Shown here: in pieces, positions 27,332-35,810 of the stretch | How positions within the stretch are numbered: the stretch's first letter is position 1 | Layout of the letters: each line of letters starts with the position of its first letter | NCBI GenBank assembly: GCA_031552145.1 | Contig: JAVBMV010000002.1 | Span: 62,001-126,000 of the forward strand | Source of the DNA: JAVBMV01 sp031552145 | GTDB taxonomy: Bacteria > Myxococcota > Myxococcia > Myxococcales > UBA5297 | DNA: 64,000 nucleotides | Direction of reading: 5' to 3' | Made by a program: the position numbers and the translations under genes | The notes under the pieces: generated by a model | The model's database searches: none | What the model was told of the DNA's origin: nothing | What the model saw: only the letters and a program-made list of their open reading frames with translations

Positions 27332-27368
27332 AAACAGGGCGATAAACAGGTCGATCACTCAGCCTGTT
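27332..27368 (+). promoter_or_regulatory. Candidate activator-binding sites upstream of the sigma-54 promoter
   Basis: AAACAGG occurs twice as a direct repeat (27332-27338 and 27344-27350, 12-base period). AACAGG also pairs with CCTGTT at 27363-27368 as an inverted repeat; CAGCCTG is then repeated at 27360-27366 and 27369-27375. The sites lie about 75-115 bases before the predicted transcription start, the usual range for enhancer sites of sigma-54 activators. Confidence 0.45.
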
Positions 27369-27417
27369 CAGCCTGATTCCGCTGCTGCCTCGCTGTGCTT
27401 CCATTCACGAGTGGCCG

Positions 27418-27435
27418 TTGGCCCGGCAGTTGCTT
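27418..27435 (+). promoter_or_regulatory. Sigma-54 (-24/-12) promoter of the aconitase-citrate lyase operon
   Basis: TTGGCCCGGCAGTTGCTT matches the RpoN consensus closely. The invariant GG (27420-27421) and GC (27432-27433) are separated by exactly 10 bases, with TTGG at -24 and TTGC at -12. The predicted start is near 27445, giving a leader of about 34 bases before ATG 27479. A sigma-54 activator gene ends about 100 bases upstream. Confidence 0.75.
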
Positions 27436-27478
27436 GTTGGGCATTGAACTCGTTGTCCTCCTGCCCTGGAGCCCGCAC

Positions 27479-29407
27479 ATGGCGTCGAACCTAGTCGAAA
27501 AGATATTGAAGGCCCACCTCCGAGAAGGGGCCTATCTGGTTGGAAAAGAGATAGGCATTCGCATCGATCAGACCTTGACGCAGGATGCCACCGGGACGAT
27601 GGCTTACCTCCAGTTCGAGGCGATGGGGCTTCCGGAGCTCAAGACGGATCTCTCCGTTTCTTATGTGGATCACAATACCGTCCAGGTGGGCTTCGAGAAC
27701 GCGGACGATCATAAGTACCTCCAGACGATCGCGGCCAAGTATGGGCTCGTCTTCTCCAGGCCGGGCAACGGGATTTGTCATCAGGTCCACCTGGAGCGCT
27801 TCGGCAAGCCCGGCACCACCCTGCTCGGCTCCGACAGCCACACGCCCACGGGCGGCGGCGTCGGGCAGATCGCGATCGGGGCGGGTGGGCTCGACGTGGC
27901 CACGGCGATGGGCGGCGGCAACTTTTATCTGGCCTGCCCCAAGGTCTACCTCGTCAAGCTCACGGGAAAGCTCACGGCCTGGGCAACCGCCAAGGACGTG
28001 GTGCTGCACCTGCTCAGCCTGCTGACGACGAAGGGTAATGTGGGCGTGATGCTCGAGTATGGGGGGCCCGGCGTCGAGACGCTCTCCGTGCCTGAGCGCG
28101 CCACCATTACGAATATGGGCGCCGAGATGGGCGTCACCACCTCGGTCTTCCCCTCCGATAGCGTGACCCGGTCTTTTCTGCGGGCGCAGAAGCGCGAGGG
28201 CGACTGGTGTGAGCTGAAGGCGGACGAGGGCGCCACCTACGAGCGCGTCATCGAGGTGGATCTCTCCAAGATTGAGCCGCTCGCGGCGTGCCCCCACAGC
28301 CCCGGCAACGTCAAGCCGATTAGAGAGCTGGCGGGGATGAAGGTCGACCAGGTCTGCATCGGCTCCTGCACCAACTCCTCGCTCAAGGACATGCGGACCA
28401 CCGCGGCCATCCTCAAGGGGCGGCGCGTGGCACCGGAGCTGAGCCTCGGCATCGCGCCGGGTTCCCGGCAGGTGCTTCAGACGCTGGCCAAGGATGGCGG
28501 CCTGTCCGATCTGCTCGACTCGGGCGCCCGCATCCTGGAGTCGGCCTGCGGCTTCTGCATTGGCAACCACTTCTCGCCCAAGAGCGGAGGGGTCTCGCTG
28601 CGCACCTCCAACCGCAACTTCGAGGCGCGCTCGGGGACGGCCGACGCGCAGGTCTATCTGGTGAGCCCCGAGGTGGCGGCCCTCGCCGCGATCACCGGTG
28701 TGGTCACCGAGCCCGCCGCATCCGGAGTCCCATACCCCAGCATCACCGATGACCTCTCCTTCATCGTCGACGACTCGATGTTCATCTTCCCGTCGAAGGA
28801 GCTGCGCGCGACCGAGCCCTTCCGAGGTCCCAACATCGGCGAACCTCCGAAGAACGGGGCCATGCCGGCGAAACTGAAGGGGGTCGCGGCCATCAAGGTC
28901 GGCGACAAGATCACCACCGACCACATCATGCCCGCGGGGGCGCGGCTCAAGTATCGCTCGAACGTGCCCAAATATGCGCAGTATGTCTTCGAGCACGTCG
29001 ACGCGGCCTTTTCGAAGCGCTGCATCGAGCTGCGCGATCAGGGCCTCCACAATGTGATCATCGCGGGCGAGTCCTACGGCCAAGGTTCGAGCCGCGAGCA
29101 CGCGGCGATGTGCCCGATGTATCTGGGCGTCAAGGTCGTCTTGGCCAAGTCCTTCGAGCGGATCCACGCCGCCAACCTGGTCAACTTCGGCATCCTGCCG
29201 CTGCTCTTCTCGAACCCCGCCGATTATGACGGACTCGAGGCGGGCGCAAAGGTCGAGGGTGACCTCCGGAGCGCGCTGGAGAAGGGCGACCCGCTCACAC
29301 TCGAAGTCGGTGGAAAGTCCATTGTCTGCAAATATGACCTCTCACAACGTCAGCGAGAGATCCTTCTCGCTGGCGGCCTTTTGAACTTCACCACGGGAGC
29401 AAAGTAA
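27479..29407 (+). CDS. Aconitate hydratase (short, ~640-residue type)
   Basis: This 642-residue enzyme interconverts citrate and isocitrate. The three [4Fe-4S] Cys are in GSCTNSS (297) and CGFCIG (357, 360). Other motifs are GSDSHTPTGGGVGQIAIGAG, the Arg/Ser region TSNRNFEARSGT, and a C-terminal swivel domain with GESYGQGSSREHAA. The short length and the presence of both domains fit the putative aconitase class first seen in Aquifex and deltaproteobacteria, distinct from AcnA and AcnB. ATG 27479 was chosen for homology; an upstream in-frame start at 27395 lies before the predicted sigma-54 transcription start. Its TAA overlaps the icd ATG by one base. Confidence 0.93.
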   Translation: MASNLVEKILKAHLREGAYLVGKEIGIRIDQTLTQDATGTMAYLQFEAMGLPELKTDLSVSYVDHNTVQVGFENADDHKYLQTIAAKYGLVFSRPGNGICHQVHLERFGKPGTTLLGSDSHTPTGGGVGQIAIGAGGLDVATAMGGGNFYLACPKVYLVKLTGKLTAWATAKDVVLHLLSLLTTKGNVGVMLEYGGPGVETLSVPERATITNMGAEMGVTTSVFPSDSVTRSFLRAQKREGDWCELKADEGATYERVIEVDLSKIEPLAACPHSPGNVKPIRELAGMKVDQVCIGSCTNSSLKDMRTTAAILKGRRVAPELSLGIAPGSRQVLQTLAKDGGLSDLLDSGARILESACGFCIGNHFSPKSGGVSLRTSNRNFEARSGTADAQVYLVSPEVAALAAITGVVTEPAASGVPYPSITDDLSFIVDDSMFIFPSKELRATEPFRGPNIGEPPKNGAMPAKLKGVAAIKVGDKITTDHIMPAGARLKYRSNVPKYAQYVFEHVDAAFSKRCIELRDQGLHNVIIAGESYGQGSSREHAAMCPMYLGVKVVLAKSFERIHAANLVNFGILPLLFSNPADYDGLEAGAKVEGDLRSALEKGDPLTLEVGGKSIVCKYDLSQRQREILLAGGLLNFTTGAK

Positions 29408-30618
29408 TGAAGAAGATTATCGTCAAGACGCCGCTCGTCGAGATGGATGGCGACGAGATGACCCGCATCATCTGGGCGCAGATCAAGAAGGAGCTGATCC
29501 TCCCCTATTTGGAGATTGACCTGCGTTACTTCGACCTCGGCGTCGAATACCGCGACAGGACCGACGACAAGGTCACGGTCGACGCGGCGAACGCCATCAA
29601 GGAGTTCGGCGTCGGCGTGAAGTGCGCCACCATCACGCCCGACCAAGAGCGGATCACCGAATACAAGCTCAAGAAGGCCTGGCCTTCACCCAACGGCACC
29701 ATCCGCTCGATGCTCGATGGCACCGTCTTCCGAAAGCCCATCACGGTCAAGAACATCACCCCCGCCGTCTCCAGCTGGCAGAAGCCCATCGCCATCGGCC
29801 GCCACGCCTACGGCGATATCTATAAGGCCGTCGACTATGTGGTGCCCGGCGCCGGCAAGGTCGAGCTGGTCTATACGCCCGCGAATGGCGAGCCCGTCCG
29901 TCTGCTGGTCCATGACTTCAAGGGCGGCGGCGTCGCCATGGGGATGCACAACACCGACGCTTCGGTCCGCTCCTTCGCGAAGGCCTGCATCAAGTACGCC
30001 TGCTCCGAGAAGATCGACCTCTGGTTCGGCGCCAAGGATACGATCAGCAAGAAGTATCATGCCCGCTTCAAGGACCTCTTCCAGGCGGAGGTCGACGCCT
30101 CGAAGGCCGAGCTCGAGCGCGCGGGCATTCAATACCGCTACCTCCTCATCGACGACGCCGTGGCGCAGGTGATGAAGCACCCGGGAGGCATTCTCTGGGC
30201 CTGCATGAACTATGACGGCGATGTGATGAGCGACATGGTCGCCTCGGGCTTCGGCTCGCTCGGCATGATGACCAGCGCGCTCGTCTCGCCCGATGGCAAG
30301 TTCGAGTACGAGGCCGCGCACGGCACCGTGCGGCGCCACTATTACGAGCACCTGAAGGGGAACAAGACCTCGACCAACTCCGTCGCCTCCATCTTTGCCT
30401 GGTCTGGCGCCATCAAGAAGCGCGGCGAGCTGGACGGCACCCCCGAGGTGGTGAAGTTCGCCGATGCGCTCGAGCGCGCCGTTCTCGGCTGTATCGAAGA
30501 GGGCGTCGTCACGAAGGATCTCATCCCGCTCTGCAACCCCAAGCCCGCGGGCTTCGAGACGACCGAGGGGTTCATCGCCAAGGTCGCCGCCAGGCTGCAG
30601 CAGTTGGTGGCGCAGTAA
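29407..30618 (+). CDS. icd: NADP-dependent isocitrate dehydrogenase, eukaryote-type
   Basis: This 403-residue protein begins like the homodimeric eukaryotic/cytosolic IDH class (VKTPLVEMDGDEMTRIIW). It continues with KCATITPDQERI, the substrate loop SPNGTIRSMLDGTVFR, the metal Asp region NYDGDVMSDMVASGFGSLG and the NADP segment HGTVRRHY. It interconverts isocitrate and 2-oxoglutarate plus CO2. The start overlaps the aconitase stop, so the two enzymes are coupled. A hairpin follows the stop. Confidence 0.95.
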   Translation: MKKIIVKTPLVEMDGDEMTRIIWAQIKKELILPYLEIDLRYFDLGVEYRDRTDDKVTVDAANAIKEFGVGVKCATITPDQERITEYKLKKAWPSPNGTIRSMLDGTVFRKPITVKNITPAVSSWQKPIAIGRHAYGDIYKAVDYVVPGAGKVELVYTPANGEPVRLLVHDFKGGGVAMGMHNTDASVRSFAKACIKYACSEKIDLWFGAKDTISKKYHARFKDLFQAEVDASKAELERAGIQYRYLLIDDAVAQVMKHPGGILWACMNYDGDVMSDMVASGFGSLGMMTSALVSPDGKFEYEAAHGTVRRHYYEHLKGNKTSTNSVASIFAWSGAIKKRGELDGTPEVVKFADALERAVLGCIEEGVVTKDLIPLCNPKPAGFETTEGFIAKVAARLQQLVAQ

Positions 30619-30629
30619 CTCATGGACCT

Positions 30630-30657
30630 GAGAGGGCGCCTCGCGGGGCGCCCTCTC
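30630..30657 (+). terminator. Hairpin between icd and citC
   Basis: Eleven-base perfect arms (30630-30640 and 30647-30657) enclose a 6-base loop just after the icd stop. No T-run follows, so it may weaken read-through into the citrate lyase genes or set their mRNA level. It divides the locus into aconitase-icd and citC-citXG parts. Confidence 0.55.
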
Positions 30658-30699
30658 CCGCTCGCTCTCCGCCCAATCCCCTTCGAGTCCCCTGAATCA

Positions 30700-31737
30700 A
30701 TGAACGAGCTGCTCTTCGAGACGATGCTCCCTGCGGCAGATAGCGCCGCGGCGAAGGCGGTCGACGCGCTGCTCGCGGCGCATCAGCTCACCCGCGATGT
30801 CGGCATCGAGCGCTTCGTGCTGGGGTATCTCGGCGGCCGTTTGGTCGCGTGCGCGGGTCTCGACGGGAACATCGTCAAGTGCGTCGCGGTCGAGCCAGCG
30901 CTTCGCGGCGAGAGCTTGGCGCTCAAGCTGATGACCGAGGTGGGCCACCAGGCCATGGCGCGCGGGCAGGCGCACCTCTTCCTCTACACCAAGCCCGAGA
31001 ACCAGGAGCTCTTCGAGGGGTGCGGCTTCTATCTCCTCGCCACGATCCCGGGCCTCGTCTGCCTCATGGAGAACACGCCGCTGGGCGCGCGCGCCTACGC
31101 GGAGAGGCTCGGCCGCGAGCGCAGGCCCGGAGGGCGGATCGCGGGCATCGTCCTCAACGCCAACCCCTTCACGCTGGGCCACCAGCACCTCGTCCGCCGG
31201 GCCTCCGAGGAGTGCGACCATGTCCATCTCTTCGTCGTCTCCGAGGACGCCTCCTTCTTTCCCTATGACATCCGCCTGGCGCTCGTGCGCGCGGGGCTCG
31301 CCTCCCTCGCGAACGTGACGGTACATCCCGGCTCCAAGTACATCGTCTCGAGGGCGACCTTCCCCACCTATTTCCTCAAGGAACAGGAGCAGCGGAACCG
31401 GGCGAGCGCCGGGCTCGACCTGCTGCTCTTCCGCAACTTCGTCGCGCCGGCGCTGGGCATTGGCCATCGCTACGTGGGCACCGAGCCCTTCTGCGCCGTG
31501 ACCCTGCGCTACAATCTCGAGATGCGCAGATGGCTCGAGGAGCCCTCGGCCTCGGAGGCGCCGGCGCTCGAGATCGTGGAGATCCCCAGGCTGGAGGCAT
31601 CTGGCCGCATGATCTCGGCGACCGAGGTCCGCGACCTCTACCGGCAGTCCAACTTCGAGGCGCTGGAGGAACTTGTCCCCGAGACGACGCTCCGCTGGCT
31701 CAGAGAACACCCACACGAAACCAAGGCTCTCCAATGA
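30700..31737 (+). CDS. citC: [Citrate (pro-3S)-lyase] ligase
   Basis: This 345-residue protein activates citrate lyase by acetylating the prosthetic group on CitD, using ATP and acetate. An N-terminal GNAT-like domain (about 10-115, with VEPALRGESLALKLM) precedes a nucleotidyltransferase domain. The latter has LNANPFTLGHQHLV (HxGH-type motif at 160-163) and a C-terminal ISATEVRDLY. Both parts are normal for CitC. ATG 30700 was chosen for homology, although the frame opens upstream. Its TGA overlaps the citD ATG (ATGA). Confidence 0.93.
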   Translation: MNELLFETMLPAADSAAAKAVDALLAAHQLTRDVGIERFVLGYLGGRLVACAGLDGNIVKCVAVEPALRGESLALKLMTEVGHQAMARGQAHLFLYTKPENQELFEGCGFYLLATIPGLVCLMENTPLGARAYAERLGRERRPGGRIAGIVLNANPFTLGHQHLVRRASEECDHVHLFVVSEDASFFPYDIRLALVRAGLASLANVTVHPGSKYIVSRATFPTYFLKEQEQRNRASAGLDLLLFRNFVAPALGIGHRYVGTEPFCAVTLRYNLEMRRWLEEPSASEAPALEIVEIPRLEASGRMISATEVRDLYRQSNFEALEELVPETTLRWLREHPHETKALQ

Positions 31738-32027
31738 AGATTGTCAAAGATGCCCTCGCGGGCACGCTCGAGTCGAGCGATCTCCAGGTAAAGGTCTCGC
31801 CGCACCCCGAGCATCGGCTCGAGGTGGCCCTCCAGAGCGCCGTCATGGCCCAGTTTGGCAAACAGCTGCGCGCGGTGATCGACGAGACGCTGCACGAGCT
31901 GAAGGTGACGGAGGGATTGATCGTGGTCGAAGACAAGGGGGCGCTCGACTGCGCCGTGCGGGCGCGCCTGCAGGCCGCGGTGCAGCGCGGGACCGACGGG
32001 AGCATCGCCTGGGAGGCACTGCCATGA
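31734..32027 (+). CDS. citD: Citrate lyase acyl carrier protein (gamma subunit)
   Basis: This 97-residue protein has the CitD start DALAGTLESSDLQV, whose Ser in LESSD is the expected attachment site of the phosphoribosyl-dephospho-CoA group. It also has the conserved VEDKGALDCAVRARL near residues 62-76. It carries the acetyl/citryl thioester between the CitE and CitF active sites. It overlaps citC and citE by four bases on each side (ATGA), typical of the tightly coupled cit genes. Confidence 0.95.
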   Translation: MKIVKDALAGTLESSDLQVKVSPHPEHRLEVALQSAVMAQFGKQLRAVIDETLHELKVTEGLIVVEDKGALDCAVRARLQAAVQRGTDGSIAWEALP

Positions 32028-32902
32028 CGAAGAAACTCAGAAGAAGCATGCTCTTCATCCCCGGCTCCAACGCCGCGATGCTCTCCACCGCGTTTGTCTT
32101 TACGCCCGATTCGGTGATGTTCGACCTGGAGGACTCGGTGGCCCTGCGCGAGAAGGACAGCGCGCGGATGCTGGTCTTCAACACCCTTAGGTCGCGCCTC
32201 TACGAGGGCATCGAGACGGTGGTGCGGATCAACCCGCTCGAGACTCCGTTTGGCCGCGACGACCTCGAGGCCGCGGTGCGCGGCGGCGTCGAGATTGTGC
32301 GGTTGCCCAAGACCGATCGGCCCGAGGATGTGCTCGCGTGCGAGAGAGAGGTGGAGCGGATCGAGCGCGCCTGCGGGCGCGCCGTAGGTTCGACCAAGTT
32401 GATGGCGGCCATCGAGTCTGCCTCCGGCGTCGTCAACGCCGTGGCGATCGCCGCCTGCTCCAAGCGGATGGACTCGATTGCGCTCGCGGGCTTCGACTAT
32501 GTGATGGACATGCAGACGACGCGCGGCGATGGCACCGAGCTCTTCTACGCGCGCTGTGCCGTGCTTCACGCGGCCCGCGCCGCGGGGATCGACGCCTTCG
32601 ACGTGGTCTTCTCCGATGTGAACGACGAGGCGGGCTTCATCCAAGAGGCGACCCTGATCAAGAAGCTGGGCTTCAACGGGAAGTCGCTCATCAATCCCCG
32701 CCAGATCGAGCCGCTGCACAACGTCTTTTCGCCCACGCAGGCCGAGGTCGAGCACGCCCGCAAGGTGCTGGAGGCCGCCGCGCGGGCCGAGTCCGAGGGC
32801 CTCGGAGTCGTCTCGCTCAATGGAAAGATGGTCGACGCGCCCATTATCAACCACGCCCGGCGCATGGTTCGGCTCGCCGAACTCTCCGGCGTCCGCCAGT
32901 AG
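32024..32902 (+). CDS. citE: Citrate lyase beta subunit (citryl-ACP lyase)
   Basis: This 292-residue TIM-barrel protein of the HpcH/HpaI family starts with RRSMLFIPGSN and has the metal-binding FDLEDSV (residues 33-39), RINPLETPFG, and the AIESASGVVNAVAIA block with the metal Glu. The FNGKSLINPRQIEPLHNVF motif completes it. It cleaves citryl-ACP to oxaloacetate and acetyl-ACP. The neighbours CitD and CitF exclude a stand-alone malyl-CoA-lyase-like role. Confidence 0.94.
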   Translation: MTKKLRRSMLFIPGSNAAMLSTAFVFTPDSVMFDLEDSVALREKDSARMLVFNTLRSRLYEGIETVVRINPLETPFGRDDLEAAVRGGVEIVRLPKTDRPEDVLACEREVERIERACGRAVGSTKLMAAIESASGVVNAVAIAACSKRMDSIALAGFDYVMDMQTTRGDGTELFYARCAVLHAARAAGIDAFDVVFSDVNDEAGFIQEATLIKKLGFNGKSLINPRQIEPLHNVFSPTQAEVEHARKVLEAAARAESEGLGVVSLNGKMVDAPIINHARRMVRLAELSGVRQ

Positions 32903-32919
32903 GGTAGGGAGCAAATATT

Positions 32920-34425
32920 ATGACGACCAACCGTCCCGGTGTGGAGAGATTAGAAGGCATGGAGCGATACGAAGGCTTCGCGCACAGGAGTCCCTGGCTC
33001 GCGGAGCCCGAAAAGAAGCGCGGTCGCAAGCGGGTCGCCTCCATTGAGGAGGCCGTGCGCAACTCTGGGCTGAAGGATGGCGGGACCATCTCCTTCCACC
33101 ACGGCTTCCGCGAGGGCGACAAGATCATCAACCTGGTCTGCGACGTGTTGGCGAAGATGGGGTTCAAGGATCTCACGCTGGCGCCCTCCTCGCTGCTCAA
33201 CGCGAACCACCCGCTCATCGAACACATCAAGAACGGCGTGATCACGCGGATCTATACCTCGGGCATGCGCGGCAAGCTGGCCAAGGAGATCTCGCGCGGT
33301 CTCTTGAAGCACCCGATCAACATCCACTCGCACGGCGGCCGCGTAAACCTCATCGCCAGCGGCGAGATCAAGATCGACGTCGCCTTCCTGGGGGTCTCCG
33401 CCTGCGACGAGTTCGGTAACGCCAACGGCACGAGCGGCAAGTCGCACTGCGGCTCGCTGGGCTACGCGATGGTGGACGCGCAGTTCGCCAAGCATGTGAT
33501 CCTGCTCACCGAGGAGCTGGTGCCCTTCCCGCATACCCGCGCCTCCATTCGGCAGGAGCAGGTGAATCAGATCGTCCAGGTCGACTCGATCGGCGACCCG
33601 TCCAAGATCTCGGTGGGCGCCGCCCGGATGACCAACGACCCGCGCGAGCTGCTCATCGCCCGGCGCGCCGCCGACGTGGTGGAGCACTCCGGCTACTTCG
33701 AGCAGGGCTTTTCGCTGCAGACCGGCTCGGGCGCGAGCGCCACCGCGGTCACGCGCTTCCTTGGCGCGCGCATGCAGAAGAAGGGGATCACGGCGCGCTT
33801 CGCGTTGGGCGGCATTACCGGCTCCATCGTCGAGCTCCAGCGGCAGGGGCTGGTCGAGAAGATCATCGATACCCAGAGCTTCGACAACACCGCCGCCGAG
33901 TCGCTGCGCACCAACCCCAATCACTTCGAGATCTCCACCAACGAGTACGCGAACGGCGGGGCCAAGTCCTGCTACGTCGACCAGCTCGATGTCGTGATCC
34001 TCAGCGCGCTCGAGGTGGATCTCGACTTCAACGTCAACGTGGTCACCGGCTCGGATGGCCTGATGATGGGCGCCTCGGGGGGCCACTGTGATACGGCGGC
34101 CGGCGCCAACCTCTCCATCGTGGTGAGCCCGCTCATCCGCAGCCGCATCCCCGCGGTGGTGCGCAAGGTGACCACGCTCATCACGCCGGGCGAGACCATC
34201 GGCGTGCTCGTGACCGACCACGGCATCGCCGTGAACCCGAAGCGCCCCGAGATCGCGGCGCGGCTCAGGGCGGCGGGCGTCCCCCTGACGACAATTGAGG
34301 CGCTCCACGCCAAGGCGGTGGCGATCGCCGGGGAGCCCGCGCCCATCGAGTTCCTCGAGCGGATCGTCGGCATCATCCGCTACCGCGACGGCTCGGTGCT
34401 CGACGTGGTCCGTCAGGTGAGGTGA
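32920..34425 (+). CDS. citF: Citrate lyase alpha subunit (citrate:ACP transferase)
   Basis: This 501-residue protein has the CitF core: DGGTISFHHGFREGDKI, GGRVNLIASGEIKIDVAFLG, PVGSCDEFGNANG-like ASACDEFGN, and the GSDGLMMGASGGHCDTAAGA segment. It exchanges acetyl-ACP for citryl-ACP before cleavage by CitE. GGGAG lies before the ATG after a 17-base gap. The C-terminal GETIGVLVTDHGIAVNP block is intact. The stop overlaps the citXG start. Confidence 0.95.
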   Translation: MTTNRPGVERLEGMERYEGFAHRSPWLAEPEKKRGRKRVASIEEAVRNSGLKDGGTISFHHGFREGDKIINLVCDVLAKMGFKDLTLAPSSLLNANHPLIEHIKNGVITRIYTSGMRGKLAKEISRGLLKHPINIHSHGGRVNLIASGEIKIDVAFLGVSACDEFGNANGTSGKSHCGSLGYAMVDAQFAKHVILLTEELVPFPHTRASIRQEQVNQIVQVDSIGDPSKISVGAARMTNDPRELLIARRAADVVEHSGYFEQGFSLQTGSGASATAVTRFLGARMQKKGITARFALGGITGSIVELQRQGLVEKIIDTQSFDNTAAESLRTNPNHFEISTNEYANGGAKSCYVDQLDVVILSALEVDLDFNVNVVTGSDGLMMGASGGHCDTAAGANLSIVVSPLIRSRIPAVVRKVTTLITPGETIGVLVTDHGIAVNPKRPEIAARLRAAGVPLTTIEALHAKAVAIAGEPAPIEFLERIVGIIRYRDGSVLDVVRQVR

Positions 34426-35810
34426 TGGCCGCGCCCATCACGCTCGAGGCGCTCTTGCTGCACCGTGAGCGGCGCGCCGCCTCGCAGCGGGCGTGGCTTG
34501 GCGAGCTTGGGCTGCCGCTCCTCTCGGTCACCCTGGTGACGCCGGGGCCGGTGAAGGACTCTCCCACGGCGCGCTACTTGATCGAGTGCGCGCTGGGGAT
34601 ACTCCACGAGGGGCTCTCGAAGCGCCAGTGGCCCGTCGCGCGCCAGCGCGTCGAGCGGGGCGACGCCGGATGCGAGGCGCTTTTCGCCGTGCGCGCGGAG
34701 CCGTTGGAACTGAAACGGTTCGCCGCGCAGCTGGAGCGGGAGCATCCCCTGGGACGCCTCTGGGATCTCGATGTCGTCGGGCTCGATGGCGTGCCGCTCA
34801 CGCGCGCGCAGGTGGGGCAGCCGCCGCGGCGCTGTCTGCTCTGTGAGGAGCCGGCCGCCGCCTGCGCGCGCGCGCGCGCCCATCCGCTCGAGCTGCTTTC
34901 GAAGGTCATCGAGGAGAGAGTGGCCGCCTTCGGCGCTGTCGCCGGGCCGGAAGCGCCAAGCGGTGCCAATGGCGTGCCGGTGCTCGACGCCGAGACCATC
35001 GGAGCGTGGGCACACGAGGCGCTCGCGCGCGAGGCGGCGCTGACGCCCAAGCCCGGTCTGGTCGATGGCGAGAACAGCGGTGCGCACAGCGACATGGATC
35101 TGGCGACCTTCCGCGCCGCGCTCGCGGCCATGCGCCCCTACTGGCCCCGCTTCTTCGCGGTGGGCGCCGAAGAGGCGAATGGCTCGGATGGAGCGCTCCT
35201 GCGGCGGCTGAGGGCGCTGGGGCTCGAGTGCGAGGGCGCGATGTTTGGCGCCACCGGAGGAGTCAACACGCACAAGGGCGCGATCTTCTCGCTTGGGCTC
35301 CTCTGCGGCTGCGCGGGGAAGCTCGCCGGCCGCGCGCTCGACGTCGAGTTGCTCTGCGCCGAAGCCGCGCGTGTGACCGCTCCCCTCGTTGCCACCGAGC
35401 TGCGAGGGGCCACGAAGTGCGGCACCGCCGGCGAGCAGCTCTATCGGCGGCACGGGATGGTGGGCGCCAGGGGAGAGGCGGCCTCGGGCTTCGCCACCGT
35501 GCGCCTCCACGCGCTCCCCTCCTATCGGGCGCTCCGCGCGGAGCTGGGCGAAGAGCTGGCCATGCACGACGCGCTGCTGCGGTTGATGGCGAATGCGGGC
35601 GACACGAACGTGGCGAAGGATGGCGGGCTCGAGGGCGTCGGCTTCGTCCAGAGGCGCGCCGCGGAGCTGCTCGGGCGCGGCGGCGCGAGTTGCCCTGGCT
35701 TCATCGAGGAGCTGCGGCGCCTGGACGCGGAGCTGATCGAGCGAAATCTCAGCCCGGGGGGCTGCGCCGATCTGCTCGCGGTGACCTGCTTCTTGGCGAA
35801 TCTCCCCTAA
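34425..35810 (+). CDS. citXG: CitXG fusion: maturation enzyme for the citrate lyase prosthetic group
   Basis: About 461 residues in two fused domains. Residues about 1-170 are CitX-like (phosphoribosyl-dephospho-CoA transferase to CitD), with LTLVTPGPVKDS-like LVTPGPVKDSP, LWDLDVVGLDG and RRCLLCEEPAAACAR. Residues about 185-460 are CitG-like (triphosphoribosyl-dephospho-CoA synthase), with LTPKPGLVDGENSGAHSDM, GATGGVNTHKGAIFSLGLL and NAGDTNVAKDGG. Such fusions are known in some bacteria. The start may be ATG 34425 (overlapping the citF TGA) or GTG 34422. The dinucleotide run (GC)7 at 34864-34877 lies in the CitX part. This is the last cit gene, and no citrate transporter follows. Confidence 0.92.
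   Translation: MAAPITLEALLLHRERRAASQRAWLGELGLPLLSVTLVTPGPVKDSPTARYLIECALGILHEGLSKRQWPVARQRVERGDAGCEALFAVRAEPLELKRFAAQLEREHPLGRLWDLDVVGLDGVPLTRAQVGQPPRRCLLCEEPAAACARARAHPLELLSKVIEERVAAFGAVAGPEAPSGANGVPVLDAETIGAWAHEALAREAALTPKPGLVDGENSGAHSDMDLATFRAALAAMRPYWPRFFAVGAEEANGSDGALLRRLRALGLECEGAMFGATGGVNTHKGAIFSLGLLCGCAGKLAGRALDVELLCAEAARVTAPLVATELRGATKCGTAGEQLYRRHGMVGARGEAASGFATVRLHALPSYRALRAELGEELAMHDALLRLMANAGDTNVAKDGGLEGVGFVQRRAAELLGRGGASCPGFIEELRRLDAELIERNLSPGGCADLLAVTCFLANLP

Noticed and set aside
27491..29167. Long minus-strand open frame of 558 codons opposite aconitase
   Set aside because: Mirror frame of a GC-rich real gene; no motif, Arg/His/Leu-rich composition, and the plus strand carries a clear aconitase.
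32024..32902. Reading citE as a malyl-CoA lyase or HpcH aldolase
   Set aside because: It overlaps citD and is next to citF and citXG, which fixes it as the citrate lyase beta subunit.
32950..34308. Minus-strand open frame of 452 codons opposite citF
   Set aside because: Shadow frame without motifs; citF is intact on the plus strand.
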